Source: Psychrobacter okhotskensis (lineage in GTDB: Bacteria; Pseudomonadota; Gammaproteobacteria; Pseudomonadales; Moraxellaceae). From it: DNA of 64,000 nucleotides. Each line of letters opens with the position of its first letter. The stretch's first letter is position 1. The stretch is from NCBI RefSeq assembly GCF_013248965.1, contig NZ_JABRVQ010000009.1:1-64000 (forward strand). Reading direction: 5' to 3'. The notes beneath the pieces were generated by a model. That model ran no database searches. It saw nothing but the letters and a program-made list of their open reading frames with translations, and was not told where the DNA came from. The position numbers were made by a program, and so were the translations under genes. This document shows positions 20,800 through 30,892 of this stretch, one piece after another.

Positions 20800-21381
20800 A
20801 TGGCCATAAAACTTATTGTCGGTCTTGGTAATCCCGGTCAGCAGTATATGTTTACGCGTCATAATGCAGGGTTTTGGTTCGTCCATCATTTGGCGCAGCA
20901 GTTCAACATCACGCTCGCCCTTGACAAAAAATTCCACGGGGTAACAGGACGCGGACAAATTCATGGGCATGACGTGCGGCTATTGATGCCACTGACCTTT
21001 ATGAATAAATCCGGTCAGTCAGTGGTGCCTATGGTCAACTTTTATGGCATCCAAAATGATGAGTTGCTGATTGCCCATGATGAGCTCGATATTCCAGCGG
21101 GCAGCATCAAGCTCAAAACCGATGGCGGACATGGTGGTCATAACGGTTTGCGCGATATTACGCCGCATATTGGCAACGACTTTCATCGCCTGCGCGTGGG
21201 TATTGGGCATCCGGGACACAAGTCTAAAGTCAGCGGACACGTCCTATCAAAAGCTTCCCCCGATGAGCAAATTGCCATTGATAGCGCCTTGAGCGCCGCG
21301 TTTGAAGCTTTGCCCCTGCTGTTAAGTGGTGATATTGAAAAAGCTCGCTCTCAGATTAATAGTTTCAAAGGTCCAGAATAA
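20800..21381 (+). CDS. pth: peptidyl-tRNA hydrolase
   Basis: A 193-residue cytosolic enzyme releasing tRNA from stalled peptidyl-tRNA. GLGNPGQQYMFTRHNAGF holds the catalytic His21, HDELDIPAG holds the Asp that assists it, and GGHGGHNGLRDI binds the tRNA end. Length equals the E. coli protein (194). AAAGGGG stands before the ATG. It is placed after rplY as in most gammaproteobacteria. Confidence 0.97.
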   Translation: MAIKLIVGLGNPGQQYMFTRHNAGFWFVHHLAQQFNITLALDKKFHGVTGRGQIHGHDVRLLMPLTFMNKSGQSVVPMVNFYGIQNDELLIAHDELDIPAGSIKLKTDGGHGGHNGLRDITPHIGNDFHRLRVGIGHPGHKSKVSGHVLSKASPDEQIAIDSALSAAFEALPLLLSGDIEKARSQINSFKGPE

Positions 21382-21540
21382 TAGGTCGAATGAATAACAG
21401 CGCCTTTTATTTTGGCGATATTGTCCCCATTAACCTCTTGATTTGGTTAATTAATAAGTCAGTTGATATCTCATTTTTCTAATGATAGTTTTTAATAGCA
21501 GTCACGCTCATTAATATCAGTTACGCTAAGGAAGCAACCT

Positions 21541-21921
21541 ATGCTACTTAATATGCTTAAATGCAAGTTACACCGTGCCCGTGTTACCCATGCCGAGCTT
21601 CATTATGAAGGCTCGTGTGGTATCGATGGTGATTTACTAGATCTGGCTGGTTTACGTGAAAACGAATCTATCGATATCTATAATGTGACCAATGGCAAGC
21701 GCTTTCGCACCTATGCTATCCGTGCTGAAGCAGGCTCTGGTATTATTTCGTTAAATGGTGCCGCCGCTCATATGGCCGACTTAGGTGACATCGTCATTAT
21801 CTGTGCCTATGCGCATTTTGATGAAGTGGAAGCCGAAACTTATCAGCCAAAACTGGTCTATTGCAACGAAGACAATACGGTCAAAGACACAGCGAATATC
21901 ATTCCAGTACAAGTGGCTTAG
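21541..21921 (+). CDS. panD: aspartate 1-decarboxylase precursor
   Basis: A 126-residue pyruvoyl enzyme making beta-alanine for pantothenate and CoA. Self-cleavage occurs between Gly24 and Ser25 in HYEGSCGID, Ser25 becoming the pyruvoyl group. Lys9 and the [13 protein letters not shown] run are conserved. AAGGA precedes the ATG. The other pan genes are not in the window. Confidence 0.96.
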   Translation: MLLNMLKCKLHRARVTHAELHYEGSCGIDGDLLDLAGLRENESIDIYNVTNGKRFRTYAIRAEAGSGIISLNGAAAHMADLGDIVIICAYAHFDEVEAETYQPKLVYCNEDNTVKDTANIIPVQVA

Positions 21922-22017
21922 TTGTAGTAACTTTCGTTTTGTAACTTAGCTGTGGTAGCTTAGTTGTTAACGGCGAGACGCTGCTGTTAAGTTTATAAAA
22001 AATTGTGTTCGATAAGG

Positions 22018-22050
22018 AAGCTGAATCTATATAGGATTCAGCTTTTTTTA
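22018..22050 (+). terminator. intrinsic terminator after panD
   Basis: AAGCTGAATC pairs with GATTCAGCTT around a short AT loop, followed by seven T. Confidence 0.85.
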
Positions 22051-22090
22051 CGTTTTTTTATCCATTTACGAGTCACAAGGAAACCTACTA

Positions 22091-23068
22091 ATGTGGTTGG
22101 CAGTTATTGCAGTATTAATCGGTTTAGCCATTTTGGTATGGAGTGCCGATATTTTTATTGATGGGGCAACTGCTCTGGCTATAAAGTTACGCGTGCCAAG
22201 TTTTTTGATTGGGGTGATTATTTTAGGATTGGGCACGTCGGCACCTGAGATGGTAGTGTCGTTACTTGCTGCCTTAGAAGGCAGTCCCGAGCTGGCGCTA
22301 GGTAACGCTTATGGTTCAAATATTATCAATATAGCCTTGGTATTGGGGGCAACGGTACTGATTAGCCCCATCATCATTCATAAAGGCATCATCAGGCGCG
22401 ATTTGCCGATACTGGTAGCGATTACCGCATTGGCAGCATGGCAGCTACGTGACGGGCTGCTGAGCTTAAATGACGGGCTAGTGCTATTGGCAATGCTGGT
22501 CATTGTCTTAGGGGTTCAAATTGTACTGAGCTTACGCGACGGCAATTCAGATAACGCAGATGAGACTAAAGAGGTCATCGATGCTGATCATAATGCACCG
22601 AGTTTAATGCGGGGTTTGGGTAGTTTATTCATTGGTCTGTCAATGCTGGTAGCAAGCTCGCAAGCCATCGTCTGGGGTGCAGTAGAGTTGGCAACATTTT
22701 GGGGCTTGAGCGAGCTGATTATTGGCTTAACCATCGTGGCAGTTGGTACCTCATTGCCCGAACTGGTTGCCAGCTTATCAGCAGCGCGTAAAGGTGAGCA
22801 TGACATGGCGCTGGGCAATATTATTGGCTCTAATATCTTTAATACCTTAGGCGTCGTTGGTCTGGCCGCCCTCATCGCCCCTATCACTGCCAATCCGATT
22901 ATCTTGTCGCGTGATATTTTAGCGATGGGCTTGATCACTCTATTACTCGTGGTACTGTGCGTCTTTGCCTTTATGAGCAAGCGTCCATTTGGTCGTATAT
23001 CTGGCGCGACCTTAGTCATGTTTTTCGTCGGCTATACTTTATGGCTGATGCAGACAGCCAACATGTAA
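22091..23068 (+). CDS. calcium/sodium antiporter, CaCA family (YrbG-like)
   Basis: A 325-residue membrane protein with about ten helices in two inverted halves. Each half carries the alpha-repeat ion-binding motif: GLGTSAPEMVVS near residue 47 and AVGTSLPELVAS near 217, with GNxxGSNIxN following each. A charged cytosolic loop rich in Asp/Glu near 155-170 separates the halves. AAGGAAA precedes the ATG. It expels Ca2+ in exchange for Na+ by family analogy. In E. coli the relative lies near the lpt genes; here it stands alone. Confidence 0.88.
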   Translation: MWLAVIAVLIGLAILVWSADIFIDGATALAIKLRVPSFLIGVIILGLGTSAPEMVVSLLAALEGSPELALGNAYGSNIINIALVLGATVLISPIIIHKGIIRRDLPILVAITALAAWQLRDGLLSLNDGLVLLAMLVIVLGVQIVLSLRDGNSDNADETKEVIDADHNAPSLMRGLGSLFIGLSMLVASSQAIVWGAVELATFWGLSELIIGLTIVAVGTSLPELVASLSAARKGEHDMALGNIIGSNIFNTLGVVGLAALIAPITANPIILSRDILAMGLITLLLVVLCVFAFMSKRPFGRISGATLVMFFVGYTLWLMQTANM

Positions 23069-23110
23069 CGCTTAACGTGTGTTGACAGACTATGGCGATG
23101 ATAGTGCGGT

Positions 23111-23764
23111 TTATTTTCCTTGCTTGCGGTTTCTAATGACCCGCCATAAACTTTCATTCTCGGTTTTTGGCATTTTTAAGGTAATGGTATTCGATAGCAT
23201 ATCTTGTACCGCGAGTCCGCGACGATTAAACAGGCAAAAAGCATAATTAAAGACGAAGCCCAATAAAGCACTGGTTAATAAAATAGCGCGAGTGCCACCG
23301 ATGACACTACCAATAATGCCAAATATAAGCGGCATAAGACTAGCCGCTAAAATACGCTTAAAAGACTGACCCCACGTTAGCAAATGACCGCCATTGTTGA
23401 CCGTCTTTAGGCGCCACGTTTGCATCCCTAGTGTTTGACCACTACGACGCCAAAACAGACCATAGAAGCCCACTAACGTCAGTATAAAAGACGGAGTCAT
23501 AATAAAGTTTTGATACCATGTCGGCAGTGATTTGGCCTCTTGTGATTGCGTGCCGGTGTCCATAGTCAATAATGTGCCAATCACCGTCAGTATGGTGCCT
23601 ACCAAAAATAACAACGCTAGAACCAACATACCGTCATAAAGAATAGCCGCCATACGCGTACCAGGTTTGGCAATCGTCGGTTCTTCGGCTTCAGAGATAT
23701 GAGGCTTTGGGGTTTTTGGTGATAATTTGGCTTTAGTAGCCGCTTTTGACGACGTTTTTGACAT
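23111..23764 (-). CDS. RDD family membrane protein
   Basis: A 217-residue protein. A Lys/Pro-rich cytosolic N-terminus of about 45 residues is followed by the RDD domain: RMAAILYDGMLVLALLFL (the usual Arg and Asp), a second helix pair, and GQTLGMQTWRLKTVN, which is typical. The ATG at 23764 is preferred to an upstream TTG. It is convergent with the antiporter. RDD proteins are poorly understood; some affect ion transport. Confidence 0.8.
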   Translation of the reverse strand: MSKTSSKAATKAKLSPKTPKPHISEAEEPTIAKPGTRMAAILYDGMLVLALLFLVGTILTVIGTLLTMDTGTQSQEAKSLPTWYQNFIMTPSFILTLVGFYGLFWRRSGQTLGMQTWRLKTVNNGGHLLTWGQSFKRILAASLMPLIFGIIGSVIGGTRAILLTSALLGFVFNYAFCLFNRRGLAVQDMLSNTITLKMPKTENESLWRVIRNRKQGK

Positions 23765-23972
23765 GATACAAGCCCATAACAAGCGAAAAATAGAGCGCTC
23801 ATTGTACCGTAATTCAAGCGCCTATCGTACATTATGATGTGAGAAGACGTCAGATGCAAAAGACTGTCTATTCAAATGTAGAAGGAAGATGGCAAGTAAG
23901 ACAGTCGTTTTATAAATAGAAGACTTATAGAAGCTATAGAGATAAAAACTATAGAGATAAAAGCTACATACA

Positions 23973-24009
23973 TAAAAAAATCGCCAAATTGTCATAAGAC
24001 AGGCGATTG
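23973..24009 (-). terminator. terminator of the tRNA-Ser/tRNA-Arg transcript
   Basis: On the minus strand AATCGCC pairs with GGCGATT, followed by a T-run. It lies just past tRNA-Arg in the direction of transcription. Confidence 0.75.
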
Positions 24010-24064
24010 ATTTAGATTTTCTGTTAGCTTACTTATTACATGAAAAAATAAACTAGTATGCAAA

Positions 24065-24141
24065 TGGTGCGCTTGGAGAGATTCGAACTCCCGACCCCTT
24101 AGTTCGTAGCCAAGTGCTCTATCCAACTGAGCTACAAGCGC
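24065..24141 (-). tRNA. tRNA-Arg (ACG)
   Basis: A 77-nt cloverleaf with acceptor GCGCTTG/CAAGCGC, anticodon loop CTACGAA giving ACG (inosine-modified, reading CGU/CGC/CGA), T-loop TTCGAAT and encoded CCA. Confidence 0.97.
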
Positions 24142-24325
24142 GTACTTTGCACATCATCTACTGCATTGTTAACAACAATTACAGCAAATTAGGTTGGTTA
24201 TTATATAGATAATATCGCTTGTGTCAATATCTTTATTAGTTAAATTCAAATTATTTTTGAACCAAATACTAAAAAAACAATTAACGCCAATCTCTGCGTT
24301 ATTACTCTACTAACAACTGAATAAA

Positions 24326-24415
24326 TGGCGGTGAAGGAGGGATTCGAACCCTCGATACGCTTACACGTATGGTTCCTTAGCAGGGAACTGGTTTCAGCCA
24401 CTCACCCACTTCACC
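24326..24415 (-). tRNA. tRNA-Ser (GCT)
   Basis: A 90-nt class II tRNA with acceptor GGTGAAG/CTTCACC, anticodon loop CTGCTAA giving GCT (AGC/AGU codons), long variable arm ATACG/CGTAT, T-loop TTCGAAT and encoded CCA. It is transcribed ahead of tRNA-Arg on the same strand with 184 bp between. Confidence 0.97.
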
Positions 24416-24509
24416 TAACGATTTAAGACACTTATCAAAGTATTTTTGAAAAAACACTTCTTTAAACACAGTATCGATGCTAACAATACGTCTTATGTCG
24501 TGGGCGAGT

Positions 24510-24537
24510 ATTATAGCAAAGCCAAAACGAATTGCAA
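24510..24537 (-). promoter_or_regulatory. promoter of the tRNA-Ser/tRNA-Arg unit
   Basis: On the minus strand TTGCAA (24532-24537) and TATAAT (24510-24515) are 16 bases apart, about 95 bases ahead of tRNA-Ser. The two boxes and spacing are the same as in the tRNA-Gln promoter. Confidence 0.7.
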
Positions 24538-24733
24538 GCACTGTCTACAGTTTTAATCACGCTTTTGCCATAATTATGAATTTTAGAGCTATTAAACAGG
24601 TTTTCTACGCTTTTTTAGGCGGCCAGCCTTACTATTCGTAAAAAAACGGTGTATCTAATAAATAGTTTTAACAGACATAGCATAGCGCGACATCTGAAGC
24701 TGCTATGGCTTTTTTGGTGGTGGATGGCTATAG

Positions 24734-25576
<843 letters not shown>

Positions 25577-25584
25577 ACGATAAA

Positions 25585-25624
25585 TAAAAAAAGACGCTCT
25601 GTATTAATAGAGCGTCTTTTTTTG
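25585..25624. terminator. bidirectional terminator between thiD and yggT
   Basis: GACGCTCT pairs with AGAGCGTC, flanked by an A-run and a T-run. It serves both convergent genes. Confidence 0.88.
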
Positions 25625-25655
25625 ACTCTGTTCTTACTTTTCTGTCTTTACTTTA

Positions 25656-26225
25656 TTAGCCCAACATTGGCATAAAGCTCGATGCCAAACCACCGATAAA
25701 TATCTCAAGCAAATAAAAGGCAAAAAATGCAACCATCGGTGATAAATCAATCATGCCTAAGTTTGGCGTGATGCGGCGAAAAGGCGCTAAAATCGGCTCA
25801 GCCAAATTAATGATGATACCAATAATAGGATGCTCAGATTTAGTAAACACGACAATCCAGCTCACAATAATAGAACCGATCACTAAATAGCGACACATGC
25901 GTAAAAAGTCTAATACTAAACTTATGGTACCTGTAAAAAATAGCGGCACAGGCGCGATGCCTTTGTGGGTCAACGCGGCTTTTCCAGAGATATCAATCAG
26001 ACGAATCAAAAACATCAACACAATCGCGGCAATACTGATGCGACCGTGCGCAACAGTAGGAAAAATACGCCCAAACACATCGACGATATGAGTCGCCTTG
26101 TAAGCCGGTGCAATCATCGGATTGCTGGCATCCATCCCTGCAAACTGCAGCATAAAACGGATAAACACCAACATCATAGCGAAAGTGGTGACCAAATCAA
26201 AAATTTGAAATAACAGGTTGTTCAT
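25656..26225 (-). CDS. yggT: YggT family inner-membrane protein
   Basis: A 189-residue protein with two YGGT units, each a pair of membrane helices (FAMMLVFIRFMLQFAG, then SWIVVFTKSEHPIIGIIINLAEPILAPFRRITP, the family signature). Length equals E. coli YggT. It follows proC on the same strand, the order found in E. coli. The family is linked to cell division or osmotic response; function is not settled. Confidence 0.92.
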   Translation of the reverse strand: MNNLLFQIFDLVTTFAMMLVFIRFMLQFAGMDASNPMIAPAYKATHIVDVFGRIFPTVAHGRISIAAIVLMFLIRLIDISGKAALTHKGIAPVPLFFTGTISLVLDFLRMCRYLVIGSIIVSWIVVFTKSEHPIIGIIINLAEPILAPFRRITPNLGMIDLSPMVAFFAFYLLEIFIGGLASSFMPMLG

Positions 26226-26357
26226 GAAGTGCTACTCAATGGGCTTGTACGCTAATAACAATAAAAGTAATAAAAGACGAATAATCGAGACCAGTATTAA
26301 CCATTTATGATGACAGCCACTCACAAAGTGGCTGGTTGTATCTGCTGGCTATTGGTA

Positions 26358-27188
26358 TTACTTCATCTCTTCGCTAAGCGCTTGACTACGATCATAACAG
26401 GCTTGCATGGCTTCGCCGATTTGACGACCAATCTCATTGGCTTGCATCGACTCAATAGCGGCTTGAGTCGTACCGTTCGGTGAAGTAACTTTGCGGCGTA
26501 ACTCGGCAGGTACATCATCGCTATCCATTGCCATTTTTGCAGCGCCCAACATGGTTTGCATGGCCAATGCTGAGGCTTGCTCTTTATCCAACCCTAAGGC
26601 GACTGCACCATCAACCATCGATTCAATAAAATAAAATACATAGGCTGGTGCTGAGCCTGAAACTGCCGTTACCGCGTGCATATGCTCTTCGTCACCAACC
26701 CACATGACCAGACCAGAGGCTTCCATTACTGCAGTGGCTAATTGCTTTTGTTCAGTAGAGATATCATCCGTACCATAAAGGCCCGTCGCCCCCATCTGAA
26801 TCATGGCAGGTGTATTTGGCATTGCGCGCACGATATTGCGATAGCCGCCTAGCATGCCAGACAAAATATCCGTCGACAAGCCAGCTGCCACCGAAATCAC
26901 TAGCTGCTTGTCCAATACATCTGCAAAAGCGCTGACGACTGGTTTCATCACTTGCGGTTTTACTGCCAGTACGACAATATCAGCATCGGTAATAGCGGCG
27001 GTTGGATTAGCGGTTGGATCTACAGTGTTTAATCCCTTAGCGGCTAGTTGCTCGCGCGCGTCGCCGCTAGGATCAGCCACGGTAATCAGACTGGGCTTAA
27101 TGCCGCAGCTTACAAGACCGCTAATCAAGGCCTGCGCCATATTTCCGCCACCGACAAAACTGATTTTCTTATTATCTAATACTGACAT
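26358..27188 (-). CDS. proC: pyrroline-5-carboxylate reductase
   Basis: A 276-residue enzyme for the last step of proline synthesis, NAD(P)H-dependent reduction of P5C. The Rossmann motif is SFVGGGNMAQALISGL, VRAMPNTPAMIQMG binds substrate, and the signature around AVSGSAPAYVFYFIESM with a late GTTQAAIE is complete. AGGAG precedes the ATG. Confidence 0.96.
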   Translation of the reverse strand: MSVLDNKKISFVGGGNMAQALISGLVSCGIKPSLITVADPSGDAREQLAAKGLNTVDPTANPTAAITDADIVVLAVKPQVMKPVVSAFADVLDKQLVISVAAGLSTDILSGMLGGYRNIVRAMPNTPAMIQMGATGLYGTDDISTEQKQLATAVMEASGLVMWVGDEEHMHAVTAVSGSAPAYVFYFIESMVDGAVALGLDKEQASALAMQTMLGAAKMAMDSDDVPAELRRKVTSPNGTTQAAIESMQANEIGRQIGEAMQACYDRSQALSEEMK

Positions 27189-27415
27189 GTGTGTCTCCTA
27201 CTCAAAAATTTCAAAGGCAATCAAAGTAACATAATGGTATTTAAAATGACACTCAGTTTACCATACTGCTACTACGACCGTTTGATAAATTCCCGAGCTC
27301 ATTATTAGCCTAAAATCCTATTCAACTACTAAATTATCACAGACTCTTTCATAGCTTAGTTAGTAAATTGAGAAATGTCATTTTCAAACTATTTTTAAGT
27401 TTTTTGGAGTAAACG

Positions 27416-27913
27416 ATGTATTTTGTGCGTAGAGGCAATCTAGACGACTTTACAGATATTGCTAACATGCACTTTGAGAGTTGGGGTGCCGCCTACTTAG
27501 GTTTGCTACCAGAGTCTTATATTAGCAACAAAAACAACCTATTCGAAAAAACAGAAATGTGGCAAGCGTTAATCGTTCATCACGATGTCGTTGTGTGGGT
27601 AGCACATGATACTAACCATAAAAGCTTAGGATTTATTGGATATTTTAATAAAAATAATAGCTATGAAATTACGACTTTGTATGTTTTACCAGAATATCAG
27701 AGGCTAGGTATAGGAACTGAGTTAATGAAGACGTCGTTGCAAGACATCTTAGAGTCTAATATCAATACCCACTTTTATTTATGGGTACTAGAATCTAATA
27801 CAGCAGCTATCGATTTTTATAAAAAATTCGGTTTTGTCTATACTGGAGATAATAGTGAAGAATGCTACGAAGGTACTAAAATTACAGATATCAAAATGGT
27901 AAGAAAAAAATAA
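27416..27913 (+). CDS. GNAT family N-acetyltransferase
   Basis: A 165-residue GNAT protein. Acetyl-CoA is bound at VLPEYQRLGIGTELM (motif A, near 95-108), and the closing WVLESNTAAIDFYKKFGFV is motif B. TTGGAG precedes the ATG. It is AT-rich compared with the flanking proC and tilS and looks like an accessory insertion. The substrate cannot be inferred. Confidence 0.85.
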   Translation: MYFVRRGNLDDFTDIANMHFESWGAAYLGLLPESYISNKNNLFEKTEMWQALIVHHDVVVWVAHDTNHKSLGFIGYFNKNNSYEITTLYVLPEYQRLGIGTELMKTSLQDILESNINTHFYLWVLESNTAAIDFYKKFGFVYTGDNSEECYEGTKITDIKMVRKK

Positions 27914-27946
27914 TCTAACTTCTTAACTCAGAATGAGTAAAATTTA

Positions 27947-29527
27947 TCACAAAAAATTATTTACACTTAGAACACTTCCGATAGCACTGTCTAAAATACT
28001 ACTATCATTTCTAATGGCTGTTGATGACTTATCAGTCCCTAACACCCAACTTTCAAACGGTGATACTAGCAATAATGGCAATTCTTCATCATAAGTGCAC
28101 ACTGCACTAATAACCATTAAACTCTCACGCATCCATGAAGGGATACCCAAGGTTTGATACAGCTTTTTACCGGATTGCGGACGCGACGCCAATGCCGTTT
28201 GCACACGCTGCTTGCGATCTAATGCTCTTATATTAAATACTGGCTTCACTACTGTCTGTAACGCATGCTCACCTTTTGTATTGTCTAATAACTGTGCCAA
28301 TACCTGAGGTAATATCTGCAACTGCCATGTAAAATCAGCACTCGTTCGTAAACAAATCGATACCAAATTATCATCAAATACGCCAGTGCTAATATTGCTA
28401 GATAAATTGGCTGGCGCTAACGGTTGAGTTTGTTCATCAAGCGGCATATTCAGCCATGTCAGCCACTCATTGCTCAGCCGATAAAGCTGCTGGCGGTAGC
28501 GCCGAATGCTATAAGACTGTGTGCGACCTTGCCAAAAAAGTGCCGTTTGGTGATCATTATCATTACGCTCAACTAGGTTTAGTACCTCATCAACTAACTG
28601 CTTAGCCGGCGGTAATGGCTCATCTTGAGCTAGCCAACAGTGCAGTAATTGGCGCTGCCGGTAAAGTGGTAGTTTCTGCAGCTCGTCGATATCTAGCACT
28701 CGCTGTGCAGGTGGCAGTTGTAACGAGGTAATAGCCGTTTGCTGCATGTCTTGTTCTGCTTGAGCGCTGACCGTCGCTTGCGCGTCACTTAGTAGCTGCG
28801 CACTACGAGCAATGTTATCAATGACGTTGGGGTTATATTTTGCTAATACTGGCATAATGTCTCGACGTAATCCGCTACGTACATTGTCGCCAGCGTCATT
28901 GGTCGGGTCGTCGATATAGGGCAATTTCAGACGCTGAGCATAGGCACTAATACTGGTACGCTGGACGGTCAGCCAAGGTCGCCACAATATATTTCGCCGC
29001 CTACCTTGCGTCTGTAGATGCCATGGCTGCATACCCGACAAGCCATTCACCCCAGCGCCTTGAATCAACCGCATCAGTACCGTTTCTGCTTGGTCATCGG
29101 CATGATGCGCTAAGAGCAACACATCGTCTTGATTGAGTTGCGCTCGCATAACGTCATAGCGCGCTTGCCTAGCGGCTTGCTCATCATGACCGTCTACTTG
29201 CGCTGATAAAATCCGACAAGGTATCTCTTGAGCCTCCGCCCATTTCGCCACATGCTTCGCCCAGATGCCACTGTCCACTTGTAGACCATGATTAACATGC
29301 AGTAATTGCGGCAAAAATGGCAATTTACCGTGTCGATAGAGCTGCACACATAACGCCGCTAATGCCAAGGAATCGCGACCACCACTACAAGCCAGCCAAA
29401 GACGGTGACCATGTAGCTGTTCAGCATAATTAGCCAAACTGCTCAATAACGCCTCAGCCAAATGAGTGTCAATTGGCAGCTCAGCTATTGGCTCAATAGT
29501 ATATTGGAGGATTGCACTACTGGTCAT
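27947..29527 (-). CDS. tilS: tRNA(Ile)-lysidine synthase
   Basis: A 526-residue PP-loop ATPase that converts C34 of tRNA-Ile(CAU) to lysidine. The PP-loop is CSGGRDS at 47-53. VNHGLQVDSGIWA, LLAHHADDQAETVLMRLIQG and the GLSGM loop follow. A C-terminal TilS domain ends near 500 (RPQSGKKLYQTLGIPSWMRE). It is about 90 residues longer than the E. coli enzyme, mostly in the middle linker. It lies next to accA as in E. coli, but with the repeat at 29.6 kb between them. Confidence 0.93.
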   Translation of the reverse strand: MTSSAILQYTIEPIAELPIDTHLAEALLSSLANYAEQLHGHRLWLACSGGRDSLALAALCVQLYRHGKLPFLPQLLHVNHGLQVDSGIWAKHVAKWAEAQEIPCRILSAQVDGHDEQAARQARYDVMRAQLNQDDVLLLAHHADDQAETVLMRLIQGAGVNGLSGMQPWHLQTQGRRRNILWRPWLTVQRTSISAYAQRLKLPYIDDPTNDAGDNVRSGLRRDIMPVLAKYNPNVIDNIARSAQLLSDAQATVSAQAEQDMQQTAITSLQLPPAQRVLDIDELQKLPLYRQRQLLHCWLAQDEPLPPAKQLVDEVLNLVERNDNDHQTALFWQGRTQSYSIRRYRQQLYRLSNEWLTWLNMPLDEQTQPLAPANLSSNISTGVFDDNLVSICLRTSADFTWQLQILPQVLAQLLDNTKGEHALQTVVKPVFNIRALDRKQRVQTALASRPQSGKKLYQTLGIPSWMRESLMVISAVCTYDEELPLLLVSPFESWVLGTDKSSTAIRNDSSILDSAIGSVLSVNNFL

Positions 29528-29558
29528 AATTCATCTTATCTATTAAGTTGTTATGGTT

Positions 29559-29695
29559 AAAATATCCTAAAAACGCGACGGTATTGCTGATATCAATTTT
29601 TTATCGCCTCTGTCTGCGCAGGCACGGCAAGCAAGAAAAATTGATATCAGCAGCGCATGATGGTTCGATATTACTTTTCACTGACTATATATACG
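29559..29695 (+). repeat. dispersed palindromic repeat, copy B
   Basis: The core at 29586-29651 has perfect 16-bp inverted ends starting GCTGATATCAATTTTT around CTCTGTCTGC, GGCACGGCAAGCAAG. Flanking CCTAAAAACGC on the left and CACTGACTATA on the right are shared with copy C in inverted form. Confidence 0.8.
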
Positions 29696-29721
29696 TTATT
29701 AATGCAGAAGTTTGTTGGCAC

Positions 29722-29752
29722 AAAAAAACGCGCCATAAAATGACACGTTTTT
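29722..29752 (-). terminator. probable terminator of accA
   Basis: On the minus strand AAACGTG pairs with CGCGTTT (one wobble), then a run of seven T. It lies about 140 bp past the accA stop. Confidence 0.55.
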
Positions 29753-29890
29753 ATTTTAGCATTTTTTGTTTTAACATTAAGGATAACTATCTAATATCAA
29801 AAGCTGAGCGTTAAATACTGAATAGGTGCTCAATAATAAATTGACCTTACTCTAAACAAGCCAAATCTAAAAAAGCACAATGTTAGCCTA

Positions 29891-30694
29891 TTAAGCAGGC
29901 AACATTACCTCCGAGTTAAAGGTTTTTAGCTTCTCATAACGCAGCTCACAACGCTCCTGCGCATCCAAATCCTTAATCTCATCTAACTGCTCAGCAATCA
30001 GCGCTTTCAAAGCCGTCATGACTGGTTGTGGCTGAATATGAGCGCCCTCGCCTTCATCAATCACTGCATCAATTAAGCCCATTTGATAGAGATTAATGGC
30101 ATTTAATTTTAAGGCTTCACTGGCATCCTGCGCTTTTTCGGCTGTTTTCCACAGGATAGAGGCACAGCCTTCCGGAGAAATAACTGAGTAAATGCTATTC
30201 TGTAGCATATTGACCTTATCCCCAACGCCAATCGCTAACGCGCCACCTGAGCCACCTTCACCGATAATGGTCACGATAATCGGCACTTTTAGGCTAGAAA
30301 AAACCGCAATACTCTCAGCAATGGCTTGCGCCTGCCCGCGCTCTTCGGCACCAATACCCGGATAGGCGCCTTGGGTATCAACAAAGGTCATCACCGGAAT
30401 ATTAAAACGTTCCGCCATCTTTACCAAGCGAATGACTTTGCGATAGCCTTCAGGATTGGCCATACCAAAGTTATGGGCGATACGCTCGCGCGTGCTGCGA
30501 CCTCGATGCTGACCGATAACCATCACTGGCATACCGTCAAAGCGCGCAAGGCCACCCAGAATCGCTTTGTCATCGGCAAACGCACGATCGCCATGCAATT
30601 CATCAAATTCGGTAAACAGCTGATTAACATAGTCCATAAATAATGGACGCTTGGCGTGCCGTGCAAGCTGCACACTATCCCAGACAGTGCTCAT
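29891..30694 (-). CDS. accA: acetyl-CoA carboxylase carboxyltransferase subunit alpha (short form)
   Basis: A 267-residue subunit that, with AccD, carboxylates acetyl-CoA to malonyl-Co[42 protein letters not shown] and [17 protein letters not shown] are all conserved. The protein begins at what is about residue 55 of the 319-residue E. coli AccA, so the N-terminal helical extension is absent. The start is well fixed: GGGAAAGG precedes the ATG and an in-frame TAA lies five codons upstream. The catalytic crotonase core is complete, so it should be active. Confidence 0.93.
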   Translation of the reverse strand: MSTVWDSVQLARHAKRPLFMDYVNQLFTEFDELHGDRAFADDKAILGGLARFDGMPVMVIGQHRGRSTRERIAHNFGMANPEGYRKVIRLVKMAERFNIPVMTFVDTQGAYPGIGAEERGQAQAIAESIAVFSSLKVPIIVTIIGEGGSGGALAIGVGDKVNMLQNSIYSVISPEGCASILWKTAEKAQDASEALKLNAINLYQMGLIDAVIDEGEGAHIQPQPVMTALKALIAEQLDEIKDLDAQERCELRYEKLKTFNSEVMLPA

Positions 30695-30892
30695 AGACCT
30701 TTCCCTTTAATAATTATATTTAACAATAGCATCGTTATCGGTTTGTAGATAATAAAAGTACAGTTGTAAACTCAGTAGGAGCTATAGTAGCACATCTTAA
30801 ATGCCATGACATTACTGACAAAGCCGCTTTTGTTACGTTAATCTGTAGCTTACTCATCACAATAGTAACGACTCAATGCTAGCGCTCAGCAC

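Noticed and set aside
29548..29814. 88-codon frame on the plus strand
   Set aside because: Created by repeat copy B and the following terminator sequence; same repeat-derived peptide as at 12.9 kb.
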